Shown here: piece by piece, positions 31,722-40,638 of the stretch
Layout of the letters: each line of letters opens with the position of its first letter
Position numbering within the stretch: the stretch's first letter is position 1
DNA from: Brucella daejeonensis
Lineage (GTDB): Bacteria; Pseudomonadota; Alphaproteobacteria; Rhizobiales; Rhizobiaceae
Direction of reading: 5' to 3'
DNA: 49,312 bases
NCBI RefSeq assembly: GCF_014199265.1
Contig: NZ_JACIJG010000025.1
Span: 1-49,312 of the forward strand
Notes under the pieces: generated by a model
What the model was told of the DNA's origin: nothing
What the model saw: only the letters and a program-made list of their open reading frames with translations
Databases searched by the model: none
Program-made: the position numbers and the translations under genes

Positions 31722-32968
31722 CAGAACAGCCGCATCCGGGGCCTGCGACCGCTCTGGCCCGCGGCGGCTTCGGAAGCGCTGGAGGCGCTGGTGACGACGA
31801 CGTGATCGCCTTCTTCCAGCCCGCTTTTGATCTCGGCCTGCACGCGGTTGCGCACGCCGACCTCGACCGGGCGTTCCACGATGGAGCCGCCCTTGTCGAC
31901 CACGCTGACGGAAGCCTGCGGTTTGCCGCGCGTGCCTTCGCCGCCCGCGCGTTTGTAGGAGAGGGCGGAGGTCGGGACCAGAAGCACGTTCTTCTCTTCG
32001 CCCAGAATGAAATAGACCTGCGCGCTCATATTGATCATCAGTTCGCCGGTCGGGTTCGGCACGTCGAACAGGGCATAATAGAGCACGACATTGTTTTCGG
32101 TCGCGGGCGTCGGCTTGATCTGGCGCAGCGTGCCGGTAAAGCGCTTTTCAGGCTGGCCGAGCAGGGTGAAATAGACCGGCATTCCGGGCTTCAGCCTGCC
32201 GATATCGGCCTCGGAGACCTGCGCTTCCACCGTCATGACCTTGAGATCGGCGACGGTGACGATGGTCGGCGCGCTCTGCACCGCGTTCAGCGTTTCGCCT
32301 TCCTTGGCGGCCTGATCGACGACCGTGCCTTCCATGGGACTGTAAATCTTGGTGTAGCCGAGATCGACCCTGTCGCTTGCAAGCTGGGCTTGCTGCTGGC
32401 GAATCTGTGCGCCGAGCGCCTTCACGTCGGCATCGGCCATGGCGAGGTCGGCATCGGCCTGATCGACGGTCGCCTGCGATACGCCGCGCGTGGCCAGAAG
32501 CGAACGCTGGCGCGTCGCATTGGCTTTTTTGAGCGTGAGCTGCGCCTGTTTGCTCAGGAGCTGCGCCTTGAGATTGTCGAGCTGGGCGCTGGCGATCTCC
32601 ACCTTCTTCTCGAAAGGCGAGGGATCGATTTCGGCGATGAGCTGGCCCTGCGTGACCGCGTCGCCCACCTCGACCTTCACGCTCTTCAACTGGCCGGAGA
32701 CCTGCGCGCCGACATTGATGCTGCGCAGCGCGCTGAGCGTTCCGACGGCGGTGATGGCGTTTTCGATATCGCCGCGCGCGACGGTTTCGGCAAGATAACT
32801 GCTCTTCTGCCCGCCCGCTTCGCCGGAACCGTAGAAATACCAGCCCGCGCCCGCGACCACGGCGGCGACCGGCAACCACAGCCACCAGCGGCGCGCGCCT
32901 CGCTGTGCAGGCTTCGGCGGCGGTGCCTTTTGCTGCCCGGTTTTGGAAGTGTCGGAAGTTGTAAGCAC
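31721..32968 (-). CDS. macA: MacA-type periplasmic adaptor protein
   Basis: A membrane-fusion protein of about 415 residues that bridges MacB to an outer-membrane channel. One N-terminal membrane anchor (about 33-52) follows a basic KPAQRGARR segment; a lipoyl-like part ([24 protein letters not shown]) brackets a long coiled hairpin of about 110 residues; beta-barrel and membrane-proximal domains follow. GTG 32968 has GAGGG seven bases upstream; a TTG six bases earlier is the alternative. It precedes macB. Substrate unknown. Confidence 0.9.
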   Translation of the reverse strand: MLTTSDTSKTGQQKAPPPKPAQRGARRWWLWLPVAAVVAGAGWYFYGSGEAGGQKSSYLAETVARGDIENAITAVGTLSALRSINVGAQVSGQLKSVKVEVGDAVTQGQLIAEIDPSPFEKKVEIASAQLDNLKAQLLSKQAQLTLKKANATRQRSLLATRGVSQATVDQADADLAMADADVKALGAQIRQQQAQLASDRVDLGYTKIYSPMEGTVVDQAAKEGETLNAVQSAPTIVTVADLKVMTVEAQVSEADIGRLKPGMPVYFTLLGQPEKRFTGTLRQIKPTPATENNVVLYYALFDVPNPTGELMINMSAQVYFILGEEKNVLLVPTSALSYKRAGGEGTRGKPQASVSVVDKGGSIVERPVEVGVRNRVQAEIKSGLEEGDHVVVTSASSASEAAAGQSGRRPRMRLF

Positions 32969-33055
32969 CGTCAAACCCTCAAACTATGCGATCAGGCGTT
33001 CCTGCAAGCATATCTATGTATGGTTGCTCCCTATTTCATCTTAATTATTTGTCAT

Positions 33056-33084
33056 GCAAAAAAGCCCGGCAGGGCCGGGCTTTT
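33056..33084 (-). terminator. Terminator after dut
   Basis: AAAAGCCCGGC (33060-33070), loop AGG, GCCGGGCTTTT (33074-33084) form an 11-bp stem. On the minus strand it is followed by a run of T, 34 bases after the dut stop; it can also act on the plus strand. Confidence 0.85.
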
Positions 33085-33118
33085 GCGGAAGCGCATGTCG
33101 CTTTTTGATTCGGGTCGC

Positions 33119-33592
33119 TCAGGCGGTGCCGGTCGAGCCGAACCCGCCCGCGCCGCGCGCCGTTTCGCCCGCTTCCGCGCGTTCCTCGATCTTCGGCTGG
33201 ATAACCGGCGCAAAAACGGCCTGCGCGATGCGCATACCGCGCTCGATGCGGAAATCGTCGTCACCCAGATTGACGAGCAGGACCTTCACCTCGCCGCGAT
33301 AGTCGGAATCGATGGTGCCGGGCGTGTTGAGGCAGGTGATGCCGCTTTTGAAGGCAAGGCCGGAGCGCGGGCGGATCTGTACCTCGAAGCCTTCGGGGAT
33401 TTCGAAGATCAGGCCGGTCGGCACCAGCGTGCGGCGACCCGGCAGGAGAACGATCTGGCGGTCTTCGGCCACGGCGGCGCGCAGGTCCATGCCGGCCGAA
33501 CCGGACGTCTCATAGGACGGGAGTTCGAGATCCCCGGCATGTTCCAGGCGGACGATACCGAGTGTGGGTGCGCAAGAGGATGCTGCGGTCAT
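33119..33592 (-). CDS. dut: Deoxyuridine triphosphatase Dut
   Basis: Hydrolyses dUTP to dUMP and PPi, keeping uracil out of DNA. The 157-residue trimeric enzyme shows all motifs: SAGMDLRA (1), [10 protein letters not shown] (2), [18 protein letters not shown] with the catalytic Asp and Tyr (3), [10 protein letters not shown] (4) and the C-terminal [10 protein letters not shown] (5). ATG 33592 is used because the upstream frame extension has no start with a good ribosome site and AGGAAAGG precedes this one. Monocistronic. Confidence 0.97.
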   Translation of the reverse strand: MTAASSCAPTLGIVRLEHAGDLELPSYETSGSAGMDLRAAVAEDRQIVLLPGRRTLVPTGLIFEIPEGFEVQIRPRSGLAFKSGITCLNTPGTIDSDYRGEVKVLLVNLGDDDFRIERGMRIAQAVFAPVIQPKIEERAEAGETARGAGGFGSTGTA

Positions 33593-33797
33593 GAGGGAGC
33601 CTTTCCTGCAAGAATTCAGTTGGCCTGCGAGACATTGTTCCGAACCACGCATCCTGCCCGGAAGTATACACGGCTTTCCCGGCACGCTTCCGGCGATGCG
33701 CTCAAATTGGCGACGCTCATACGTGAAAACCAATCAAAGGTGTACCGTCTATTTGCGGTTTTGCAATGATAGTACGGCACAGGGTCATGTTTTTTAT

Positions 33798-34265
33798 TCA
33801 GGCTCGGAGCGGAACAGCCGTCGTTTCCTTGATTTCCTCCATCACGAAGGATGCCGAGACGTCCGAGAGCGGCACGCTGGCGATCAGCCGCTGGTAGAGC
33901 CGGTCATAGGCCTTGACGTCCGATACGCGCGCCTTCAGCACATAATCGAGATCGCCTGTCATGCGGTAGACGCCGACGATTTCGGGAAAGCGGGCCATGG
34001 CGGTGCGGAATTTCTCCAGCCAGTCGGGATCGTGGCTCGACGTGCGCACCAGAATGAAGACCGACAGGCCGCACCCGGCCAGTTCCGCATCCACCAGGGC
34101 GACGCGGCCCTTGATGATGCCCCCGTCCTCCATGCGCTTCACCCGCCGCCAGCAGGCATTGCGCGAGAGATTGACCCTTTCGGAAAGGGAATCGACCGAC
34201 AGTGTGCCGTCACTTTGCAGCTCGGCAAGGATTTTACGGTCAATATCGTCCATATTTGCGCTCAT
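33798..34265 (-). CDS. Lrp/AsnC-family transcriptional regulator
   Basis: 155 residues: an N-terminal winged helix (MDDIDRKILAELQSDGTL then VNLSRNACWRRVKRMEDGGII) and a C-terminal RAM ligand-binding domain (VGVYRMTGDLDYVLKARV). This family senses amino acids and often controls a divergent neighbour; the divergent gene here begins at 34423, 157 bases away. The sequence does not name the ligand. The start at 34265 is the first ATG of the frame. Confidence 0.9.
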   Translation of the reverse strand: MSANMDDIDRKILAELQSDGTLSVDSLSERVNLSRNACWRRVKRMEDGGIIKGRVALVDAELAGCGLSVFILVRTSSHDPDWLEKFRTAMARFPEIVGVYRMTGDLDYVLKARVSDVKAYDRLYQRLIASVPLSDVSASFVMEEIKETTAVPLRA

Positions 34266-34422
34266 GACGGGATGATTGTCCCAATATAAAGCTCAATGCA
34301 AGGATAATTTGAGATTTCATCTCCCGATGTTTCGTTAAAATGATTTTCCAGAAAAGGCGTTTTGCGCCCGATAAACGGGACCCATAAACGGGAACGAATT
34401 GCTCAACAATGGGAGTTTTTCA

Positions 34423-34638
34423 ATGACGGCACGTATTACCCGCCTCTTCACCGACCATCCCTCATCGGTCGATGAAACCTATTTCGAGCATATGCTTTTT
34501 GCATCACGTTTCTCGGCAAAATTGTTTGGAGCGGCGCTTGCTGCACTGGTCCATGCAATTTTGCCGTTTTTATTCGAGAAGACGGCGAGCACGATCGTTC
34601 GCCAGCTTTATGAGCGGACGCATAACCGGGGCCGGTAA
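34423..34638 (+). CDS. DUF6356-like small protein
   Basis: 71 residues. FTDHPSSVDETYFEH near 9-22 is the hallmark of the DUF6356 family, followed by a hydrophobic span (about 32-50: LFGAALAALVHAILPFLF) and a basic C-terminal tail. It is probably membrane associated. Function is unknown. The ATG at 34423 follows a purine-rich GGGAG segment. Its stop is 14 bases before the amidotransferase gene, so they form one unit. Confidence 0.78.
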   Translation: MTARITRLFTDHPSSVDETYFEHMLFASRFSAKLFGAALAALVHAILPFLFEKTASTIVRQLYERTHNRGR

Positions 34639-34652
34639 TCGCCGGATGGAAA

Positions 34653-35465
34653 ATGTGTCGTTGGGCCGCCTATCTGGGACCTGAAACCTATCTGGAAGAC
34701 GTCATATCGTCTCCCTGCCATTCGCTCGTGGCGCAGAGCCACGATGCGCATGAAGCCAAGACGCGCACCAATGGCGACGGATTCGGCGTCGCCTGGTACG
34801 GCCATCGCGATGAGCCGGGCCTTTATCGGGATATTCTGCCCGCCTGGTCGGACCAGAACCTGCGCAGCCTCGCGGGGCAGATACGCTCGCGCCTTTTTCT
34901 GGCGCATGTGCGCGCATCGACCGGCGGGCTGACCAGCCGGTCCAACTGTCACCCCTTCGTTTCGGGCCGCTGGAGCTTCATGCATAACGGCCAGATCGGC
35001 AGTTTCGACCGGCTGCGCCGCCGTCTGGAAAGCCATCTGAGTGACGCGATCTACGGGCAGAAGCACGGCGCGACCGATTCAGAACTGATTTTTCTGCTGA
35101 TGTTGGAATTCGGGCTCGACAGCGATCCGGTTCTGGCCATGAAGCGCATGGTCGCGACCGTCATGGAAGAAGCGGTTCGCGTCGGCGTACCGCCCTTCCT
35201 GCGGCTCACGGCGGCCTTTTCAGACGGTAATCAGCTCTATGCGATACGCTATGCCACCGACGCCTTCGCGCCGACGCTCTATACGGCGACGCTCGGCGGA
35301 TCGTCGGGCATATGCGTGGTGTCGGAACCGCTCGACGGCGAAGCGGCCAACTGGATGGCGGTCCCCGCCAACAGTTTCGTCACCGTCTCGCGGCGGGGGC
35401 GCATCGCCATCGATGGTTTTGAAGGACCGGTATCACGCCCGCAGGAAGCTGTCATACGGGCGTGA
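34653..35465 (+). CDS. Class II glutamine amidotransferase
   Basis: 270 residues. The nucleophilic Cys is residue 2 (MCRWAAYLG), exposed after Met removal as in Ntn hydrolases. Other family features are NGDGFGVAWYG, LFLAHVRASTGG, NCHPF and WSFMHNGQI, with the oxyanion Asn/Gly in HNGQ. The domain resembles EgtC/YafJ-type stand-alone amidotransferases rather than glutamine PRPP amidotransferase. The C-terminal part (VVSEPL and GEAANWMAVPANSF) is also typical. Substrate is unknown; the partner gene is the DUF6356 protein. Confidence 0.88.
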   Translation: MCRWAAYLGPETYLEDVISSPCHSLVAQSHDAHEAKTRTNGDGFGVAWYGHRDEPGLYRDILPAWSDQNLRSLAGQIRSRLFLAHVRASTGGLTSRSNCHPFVSGRWSFMHNGQIGSFDRLRRRLESHLSDAIYGQKHGATDSELIFLLMLEFGLDSDPVLAMKRMVATVMEEAVRVGVPPFLRLTAAFSDGNQLYAIRYATDAFAPTLYTATLGGSSGICVVSEPLDGEAANWMAVPANSFVTVSRRGRIAIDGFEGPVSRPQEAVIRA

Positions 35466-35481
35466 AAGTGCAATTGCGGGG

Positions 35482-36465
35482 TCAGGCGTTGCCGATCAAT
35501 ATGCCTGCCGCCAGAACCAGTCCGCCGCCAAGAACGACCTGAAGGACGGAGCGCAGGAACGGCGTTTCCATATAGCGGTTCTGGATGAAGGCAATCGCCC
35601 AAAGCTCGAAGAACACCAGAACGGCGGCGAAGATCGTCGCGCTCCAGAAATCGCTGATCAGATAGGGCAGCGTATGGCCGAGACCGCCCAGCGCCGTCAT
35701 GATGCCGCTGGCAAGCCCGCGCTTGACCGGCGATCCGCGGCCCGACAATTTGCCGTCATCGTGGATGGCTTCGGTAAAGCCCATCGAAATACCCGCGCCC
35801 ACCGAGGCGGAAAGGCCGACCAGAAAGGTCTGCCAGGTGTCCTGCGTGGCGAAGGCGGCAGCGAAGATCGGCGCGAGCGTCGAAACGGAGCCGTCCATCA
35901 GGCCCGCAAGGCCGGGCTGGACATAGGTGAGGATGAACTGCTTGCGCTCAAGCGCGCGTTCCTCGTCCTGCACCTCATCGGGCGTCAGTTCGTTTTCGAG
36001 CCGCTCCGCGGTCGCCTCGTGCTTCTTTTCCTGCAAGGCAAGATCGCCGAGAAGCTTGCGGGTCTCCGCATCGGTCACGCGCTTGGCGGCTTCGATATAG
36101 AAGCGATAGGCCTGCTCTTCCATTTGCGAGGCGGCCTCGCGCACCGTGTCGATGCCGAGCGGCCGCACCAGCCAGTCAGGCTTGCGGTCGTAATAGCCGC
36201 TGACATGCTCGCGGCGGATCAGCGGAATATTGTCGCCGAAACGCGCCTGAAAACGCGCGATCAGCGCGTCGCGATGGCCATGCTCTTCCGCAGCCATTTC
36301 CTCGAAAATCTTCGCCGATTGCGGAAACTCGTCACGCAGGCCGTCGGCATAGGCGAGATAGATGCGCGCATCGTCCTCCTCGGACGATATGGCCAGCGCC
36401 AATATCTCCTGTTCGGAAAGCGAATCGAAAGGGCGGCGGTCATTGCGGAAGAAACGGCTCAGCAT
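35482..36465 (-). CDS. mbfA: Membrane-bound ferritin MbfA
   Basis: 327 residues combining an N-terminal ferritin-like domain with a VIT1-type membrane domain. The ferritin part has the diiron motifs EEDDARIYLAYADG and EEHGHRDAL, and a second EEQAYRFYIEA with EKKHEATAERLE. The C-terminal half has about five spans (YVQPGLAGLMDGSVSTLAPIFAAAF and on). MbfA exports iron from the cytoplasm and protects against iron overload and peroxide. Its promoter holds a perfect ICE for Irr, which fits the known Irr control of mbfA in the order. Confidence 0.94.
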   Translation of the reverse strand: MLSRFFRNDRRPFDSLSEQEILALAISSEEDDARIYLAYADGLRDEFPQSAKIFEEMAAEEHGHRDALIARFQARFGDNIPLIRREHVSGYYDRKPDWLVRPLGIDTVREAASQMEEQAYRFYIEAAKRVTDAETRKLLGDLALQEKKHEATAERLENELTPDEVQDEERALERKQFILTYVQPGLAGLMDGSVSTLAPIFAAAFATQDTWQTFLVGLSASVGAGISMGFTEAIHDDGKLSGRGSPVKRGLASGIMTALGGLGHTLPYLISDFWSATIFAAVLVFFELWAIAFIQNRYMETPFLRSVLQVVLGGGLVLAAGILIGNA

Positions 36466-36516
36466 GTGGGAATACCAGAATCCTTGTACCCGCCCCGATT
36501 CGGGCGATGGATATAA

Positions 36517-36533
36517 TTTAGAATTGTTCTAAA
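36517..36533. promoter_or_regulatory. Iron control element (ICE, Irr box) ahead of mbfA
   Basis: TTTAGAA-TTG-TTCTAAA is a perfect palindrome 51 bases ahead of mbfA. It matches the TTTAGAA-N3-TTCTAAA consensus bound by Irr in rhizobia and Brucella. It is in the right place to block or activate mbfA. Confidence 0.85.
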
Positions 36534-36716
36534 CAATAGAATTTACGCTGCGGAAGTCAAGCCTTGCATCTCCCCCTGAATCTCCCAATGAGGTTTTGCG
36601 ACGATAAGATCAGGCATTTTTGCTCATATCGAACCGCATATTAATGGGGCCCAACAGCCTTGCAGTATGGGGTGGTTTGGCGCAATAACGTTTTTCACAT
36701 CTCGCATCCCGTTTTC

Positions 36717-38093
36717 ATGACAGAAAAGCAAGACAAGATGGTTTCGACAATCATTCATGCGCAGGATAATGCCCCGCGTCCACTGAACCGCAAGGACTTT
36801 CGCACGCTGGGCCTTTCGGCGCTTGGCGGCGCGCTGGAATTTTACGATTTCATCATTTTCGTCTTCTTCGCCAGCGTGATCGGACACCTGTTCTTTCCGC
36901 CGGACATGCCCGAATGGCTGGTGCTGATCCAGACATTCGGCATTTTCGCCGCCGGTTATCTCGTGCGCCCGGTCGGCGGCATCGTGCTTGCCCATTTCGG
37001 CGACAGGTTCGGCCGCAAGCGCGTCTTCGCCTTTTCGGTTTTCCTGATGTCGATCTCGACGCTGGCCATGGCCTGCCTGCCGACCTATGCGACCTTCGGC
37101 GTCGGTGCGCCGGTCCTGCTCATCGTCTTCCGCATGTTGCAGGGGGCGGCCATCGGCGGTGAAGTGCCGGGCGCGTGGACCTTCGTGGCAGAGCATGTGC
37201 CCGCCAATCGCGTCGGCATGGCCTGCGGCTTCCTGTGTTCCGGCCTCACCCTCGGCATCCTGATCGGGTCGCTGATCGCGACCGCCATCAACTGGATTTT
37301 CACGCCGGAAGAACTGGCGGGCTATGCGTGGCGCATTCCCTTCTTCATCGGTGGTCTCTTCGGCCTGCTTGCGGTCTATCTGCGCCGCTGGCTGGCTGAA
37401 ACGCCGATCTTCACCGAGATGAAGAACAGCCGTCTCCTGAAGGACAAGCTGCCGCTCGGCACCGTGCTGCGCAGCCATATGCATGGCGTGGTCGTTTCGG
37501 TGCTCCTGACCTGGATCCTGTCGGCGGGCATCGTCGTCACCACGCTGATGACCGCGACCTTCCTGCAAAAGCTCTATGGCTATACGCCGCTGCAATCGCT
37601 GGCGGCGACCAGTTTCGGCACGCTGTTCCTGATGTTCGGCACGGTTGCGGCGGGCGCGATCGTTGACCGGATCGGCAGCGGGCGCTTCTTCGCCGGCGCT
37701 GGCATTTTCTTCGGTGTCGCTACTTTCGTTTTCTACACCTATGCCGCCGTTTCCCTGCCGGTCCTGTTCGCGCTCTACGCGGTGATGGGGCTTTCGGTCG
37801 GCATGGTCGGCGCCGTGCCTTATGTGATGGTGCGCGCCTTTCCGGCGCCGGTGCGTTTTTCGGGCCTGTCGTTCTCGTATAATGTTTCCTACGCGGTTTT
37901 CGGCGGGCTGACGCCGGTCATCGTCACCTCGTTTCTGGCCGTCAACCCGATGGCTCATGCCTGGTATCTGGTGTTCATCGCCGGGCTGACCTGCGCGCTC
38001 GGCTTTTACCTGATGGCGCGCGCTGACAGGATAGAAGGCGAGATCGGTTTGGTTGGGTCGCCGACCGGGAACGCCGTTCCACAGGTGAGCTAA
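36717..38093 (+). CDS. MFS transporter (metabolite:proton symporter type)
   Basis: A 12-span permease of about 458 residues. Signature loops are present: after helix 2-3 AHFGDRFGRKRVFAFS (the DRxGRR motif) and after helix 4-5 RMLQGAAIGGEVPGAW, typical of the MHS (sugar and metabolite) branch, as are EFYDFIIF in helix 1 and ETPIF in the central loop. The exact substrate is unknown. ATG 36717 (MTEKQDK) is used; ATG 36738 is a possible alternative. Divergent from mbfA, sharing the region with the ICE. Confidence 0.88.
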   Translation: MTEKQDKMVSTIIHAQDNAPRPLNRKDFRTLGLSALGGALEFYDFIIFVFFASVIGHLFFPPDMPEWLVLIQTFGIFAAGYLVRPVGGIVLAHFGDRFGRKRVFAFSVFLMSISTLAMACLPTYATFGVGAPVLLIVFRMLQGAAIGGEVPGAWTFVAEHVPANRVGMACGFLCSGLTLGILIGSLIATAINWIFTPEELAGYAWRIPFFIGGLFGLLAVYLRRWLAETPIFTEMKNSRLLKDKLPLGTVLRSHMHGVVVSVLLTWILSAGIVVTTLMTATFLQKLYGYTPLQSLAATSFGTLFLMFGTVAAGAIVDRIGSGRFFAGAGIFFGVATFVFYTYAAVSLPVLFALYAVMGLSVGMVGAVPYVMVRAFPAPVRFSGLSFSYNVSYAVFGGLTPVIVTSFLAVNPMAHAWYLVFIAGLTCALGFYLMARADRIEGEIGLVGSPTGNAVPQVS

Positions 38094-38099
38094 TGATAA

Positions 38100-38127
38100 G
38101 GGCCGCGAAAGCGGCCCTCATTTTATT
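38100..38127 (+). terminator. Intrinsic terminator after the MFS gene
   Basis: GGGCCGC, GAAA loop, GCGGCCC (38100-38117), followed by TCATTTTATTT. It lies between two convergent genes. Confidence 0.85.
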
Positions 38128-39611
38128 TAGTGTGCGGCGAGAGTTGCGGCACCGAGTTCCTTATCGTGGACGGCAAAGCGGTCGATCATGTCGGCACTGG
38201 CTTCGTTGAAGCCGATCACCGAGACGTCGGTGCCGTTGGCGCGATATTTCAACACGACCTTGTCGAGTGCGCCGACGGAAGTGATGTCCCACAGATGCGC
38301 GTGGCCGACATCTATCGTCACCTTCCTTGCGGGTGTCGAGAAATCGAAAGCGGCAATGAAGCTCTGTGCCGAAGCAAAGAAAATCTGGCCCCGGACAACA
38401 TAGGTGCGTTCGCTGCCGTCTTCATTCGCGGTTTCCGTCACGTGGAACATTCTGGCGACCTTGCCCGCGAAGAACACGCCAGAAAGCAGCACGCCGACCA
38501 GAACACCCATGGCGAGATCACGGGTGGAGACAACCGTTACCACCGTCGCCAGCATGACGACGGAGGACGATGCCGGATTACGGCGCAGGTCGCGGATGGA
38601 ACGCCAGGAAAACGTGCCGATCGATACCATGATCATGACCGCCACCAGAGCGGCCATCGGGACGATGCGCACCAGATCGTCGAGAACCAGAATCAGGAAG
38701 AGCAGGAACGCCCCGGCGACGAAGGTCGAAAGCCGGCCCCTGCCGCCGGAAGAAACATTGATCACCGACTGGCCGATCATGGCGCAGCCACCCATGCCGC
38801 CGACCAAGGCGGAAGCGATATTGCTCGTGCCCTGACCGATGCATTCCTGGCTCTTGTTGCTGCCGGTATCCGTCATGTCATCGACAATCTGGGCGGTCAT
38901 CAGCGATTCGAGCAGGCCGACAGCGGCGAGCGTGATCGAATAGGGCAGGATGATCTCCAGCGTCTCGAGCGTGAGCGGTACCTGCGGCAGGGCGAAGATC
39001 GGCAGCGAGGAGGGGAGTTCTCCCAGATCGCCGACCGTGCGCAGGTCCATGCCGGACGACCACGCAAGCGCTGTCAGGACAGCAATGGCGACAAGAGGCG
39101 AGGGAATCGCTTTGGTGACGCGCGGGAAGAGATAGATGATGGCGAGGCCGCCCGCGATCATCCAGTAGGTCTGCACGGGAACATTGATAAGTTCCGGGAG
39201 CTGCGCCATGAAAATGAGGATTGCCAGCGCGTTCACGAAGCCGGTGATGACCGAGCGTGAAACGAAACGCATCAGGCGCCCGAGCTTCAGAAAGCCCGCG
39301 ACGATCTGCAAGATGCCCATAAGGATCGTGGCCGCGAAGAGATATTGCAGGCCGTGTTCCTTGACGAGCGAGACCATCACCACCGCCGTCGCGGCGGTCG
39401 CGGCGGAGATCATGCCGGGGCGTCCGCCGGTGAAGGCCGACACACAGGCGATGGCGAAGGAGGCGAAGAGGCCGACTTTCGGATCGACGCCGGCGATGAC
39501 CGAAAAGCCGATGGCTTCGGGGATGAGGGCAAGCGCTACCACGATGCCGGAAAGAATATCGCCGCGAATATTGGAGAACCACTCGCGGCGGTAGGCAGCA
39601 AGACGTGTCAT
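38127..39611 (-). CDS. SulP-family anion transporter with STAS domain
   Basis: 494 residues. The membrane part (about 12 to 410) begins [33 protein letters not shown], the conserved SulP opening, and contains SGGRGRLST. The C-terminal STAS domain (about 415-494: [21 protein letters not shown]) is the usual regulatory tail. Family members move sulfate, bicarbonate, molybdate or organic anions; which one cannot be told. ATG 39611 ([11 protein letters not shown]) is selected because the family begins with this short charged leader; the frame upstream is probably not coding. Confidence 0.9.
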   Translation of the reverse strand: MTRLAAYRREWFSNIRGDILSGIVVALALIPEAIGFSVIAGVDPKVGLFASFAIACVSAFTGGRPGMISAATAATAVVMVSLVKEHGLQYLFAATILMGILQIVAGFLKLGRLMRFVSRSVITGFVNALAILIFMAQLPELINVPVQTYWMIAGGLAIIYLFPRVTKAIPSPLVAIAVLTALAWSSGMDLRTVGDLGELPSSLPIFALPQVPLTLETLEIILPYSITLAAVGLLESLMTAQIVDDMTDTGSNKSQECIGQGTSNIASALVGGMGGCAMIGQSVINVSSGGRGRLSTFVAGAFLLFLILVLDDLVRIVPMAALVAVMIMVSIGTFSWRSIRDLRRNPASSSVVMLATVVTVVSTRDLAMGVLVGVLLSGVFFAGKVARMFHVTETANEDGSERTYVVRGQIFFASAQSFIAAFDFSTPARKVTIDVGHAHLWDITSVGALDKVVLKYRANGTDVSVIGFNEASADMIDRFAVHDKELGAATLAAH

Positions 39612-39765
39612 TGAATTTTCCGCAAATATAAAACGGACAGGAATGCCCGTATCAACATGGCCGATTGTAGAAATGGGGGATGTTGTTGCGTTGTCTGGCG
39701 GATAGGCGGCCAGAAGAGCCACCCGGGCTTTCACCGGGTCCTTGCGAATGATGTCGTATAAACAA

Positions 39766-39802
39766 AAAGAACGCCGCAAGGCAATAAGCTGCGGCGTTCT
39801 TT
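39766..39802 (-). terminator. Terminator after the PAT-like acetyltransferase
   Basis: AAAGAACGCCGCA (39766-39778) and TGCGGCGTTCTTT (39790-39802) form a 13-bp perfect stem around an 11-base loop. On the minus strand it ends in TTCTTTTTGTTT, 18 bases after the acetyltransferase stop. Confidence 0.88.
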
Positions 39803-39820
39803 CTCGAACGGCAATAGTGT

Positions 39821-40315
39821 TTAGAGAATCTTCTGCATGAACAGGAGATCGAGCCAGCGCCCGAATTTCTGGCCGACCTGTTTCAGCGTTCCGCATTCCT
39901 CGAAGCCCTGCGAGCGGTGCAGGGCAATGGAGGCGGCGTTGCCCGCCTCGATGCCAGCCACCAGCACATGGACTTTTCGCGTGCGCGCTTCCTCGACAAG
40001 TTCCGCCAGAAGCGCGCGGCCGATGCCGCCGCCGCGGGCGTCGCTTGCCACATAGACCGACAGTTCGGACGAATGCCGGAACCCTTCGAAGGGGCGGAAG
40101 GGGCCGTAGCTCGCATAGCCCAGCACCGCGCCGTCGCGGGTCGCGACCAGCACCGGAAAGCCGTCGCGGTTACGGTTTTCCAGCCATTGGCGGCGGTTTT
40201 CCAGATCGACGAGCGTTTCATTCCAGATGGCGAGCGTGTTTTCGACCGCATCATTATAGATGGCGAGTAGGGCGGGCAGGTCGGCTTCCGTCGCGTGGCG
40301 GATCAGGAGGGGCAT
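39821..40315 (-). CDS. PAT/Bar-like GNAT acetyltransferase
   Basis: 164 residues. The start [21 protein letters not shown], the acetyl-CoA loop [13 protein letters not shown] (an R-G-G-G-I-G form), [23 protein letters not shown], and [15 protein letters not shown] at the end are hallmarks of the phosphinothricin/methionine sulfone acetyltransferase subfamily. Many members act on amino-acid analogues such as methionine sulfoximine, so resistance to phosphinothricin is possible but not proven. The start is ATG 40315; the longer frame upstream crosses the Bru-RS repeat. Confidence 0.88.
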   Translation of the reverse strand: MPLLIRHATEADLPALLAIYNDAVENTLAIWNETLVDLENRRQWLENRNRDGFPVLVATRDGAVLGYASYGPFRPFEGFRHSSELSVYVASDARGGGIGRALLAELVEEARTRKVHVLVAGIEAGNAASIALHRSQGFEECGTLKQVGQKFGRWLDLLFMQKIL

Positions 40316-40448
40316 TTCAGGGGCCTTTGTCGGTGAGCGATAGTTTTTACTGAAATAGTCTTCTTGATCCGCGATGTAAAAGAAAACGGCGGGATTTCTC
40401 CCGCCGTCAACATATTGCATCCATTTGCCAGGCATAGAGTATTCTTTT

Positions 40449-40626
40449 CCCTCATCCTGAGGTGCGGAGCGAAGCGAAGCCTCGAAGGGCTGAGGGAAAA
40501 CGCACAATGTTCCCTTATGCTTCGACGGGCTCGGGGTGGTACGATTGCCGTCGCGTCGCTCATGCCCCCTCAGCCCTTCGAGACGGTTTCCTTCGCTACA
40601 CTCAGGACACCTCCTCAGGATGAGGG
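40449..40626. repeat. Inverted pair of Bru-RS-like repeats
   Basis: CCCTCATCCTGAGG (40449-40462) is mirrored by CCTCAGGATGAGGG (40613-40626), and CTCGAAGGGCTGAGGG (40481-40496) by CCCTCAGCCCTTCGAG (40567-40582). Two head-to-head copies of a roughly 50-60-base unit flank about 70 unrelated bases. The unit resembles Bru-RS palindromic repeats, which are known IS711 landing sites. It fills most of the 323-base gap before glcB. Confidence 0.85.
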
Positions 40627-40638
40627 GGAGAGAGAACC

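Noticed and set aside
30531..31805. 424-residue plus-strand frame
   Set aside because: Opposite macB, with no domain and biased composition.
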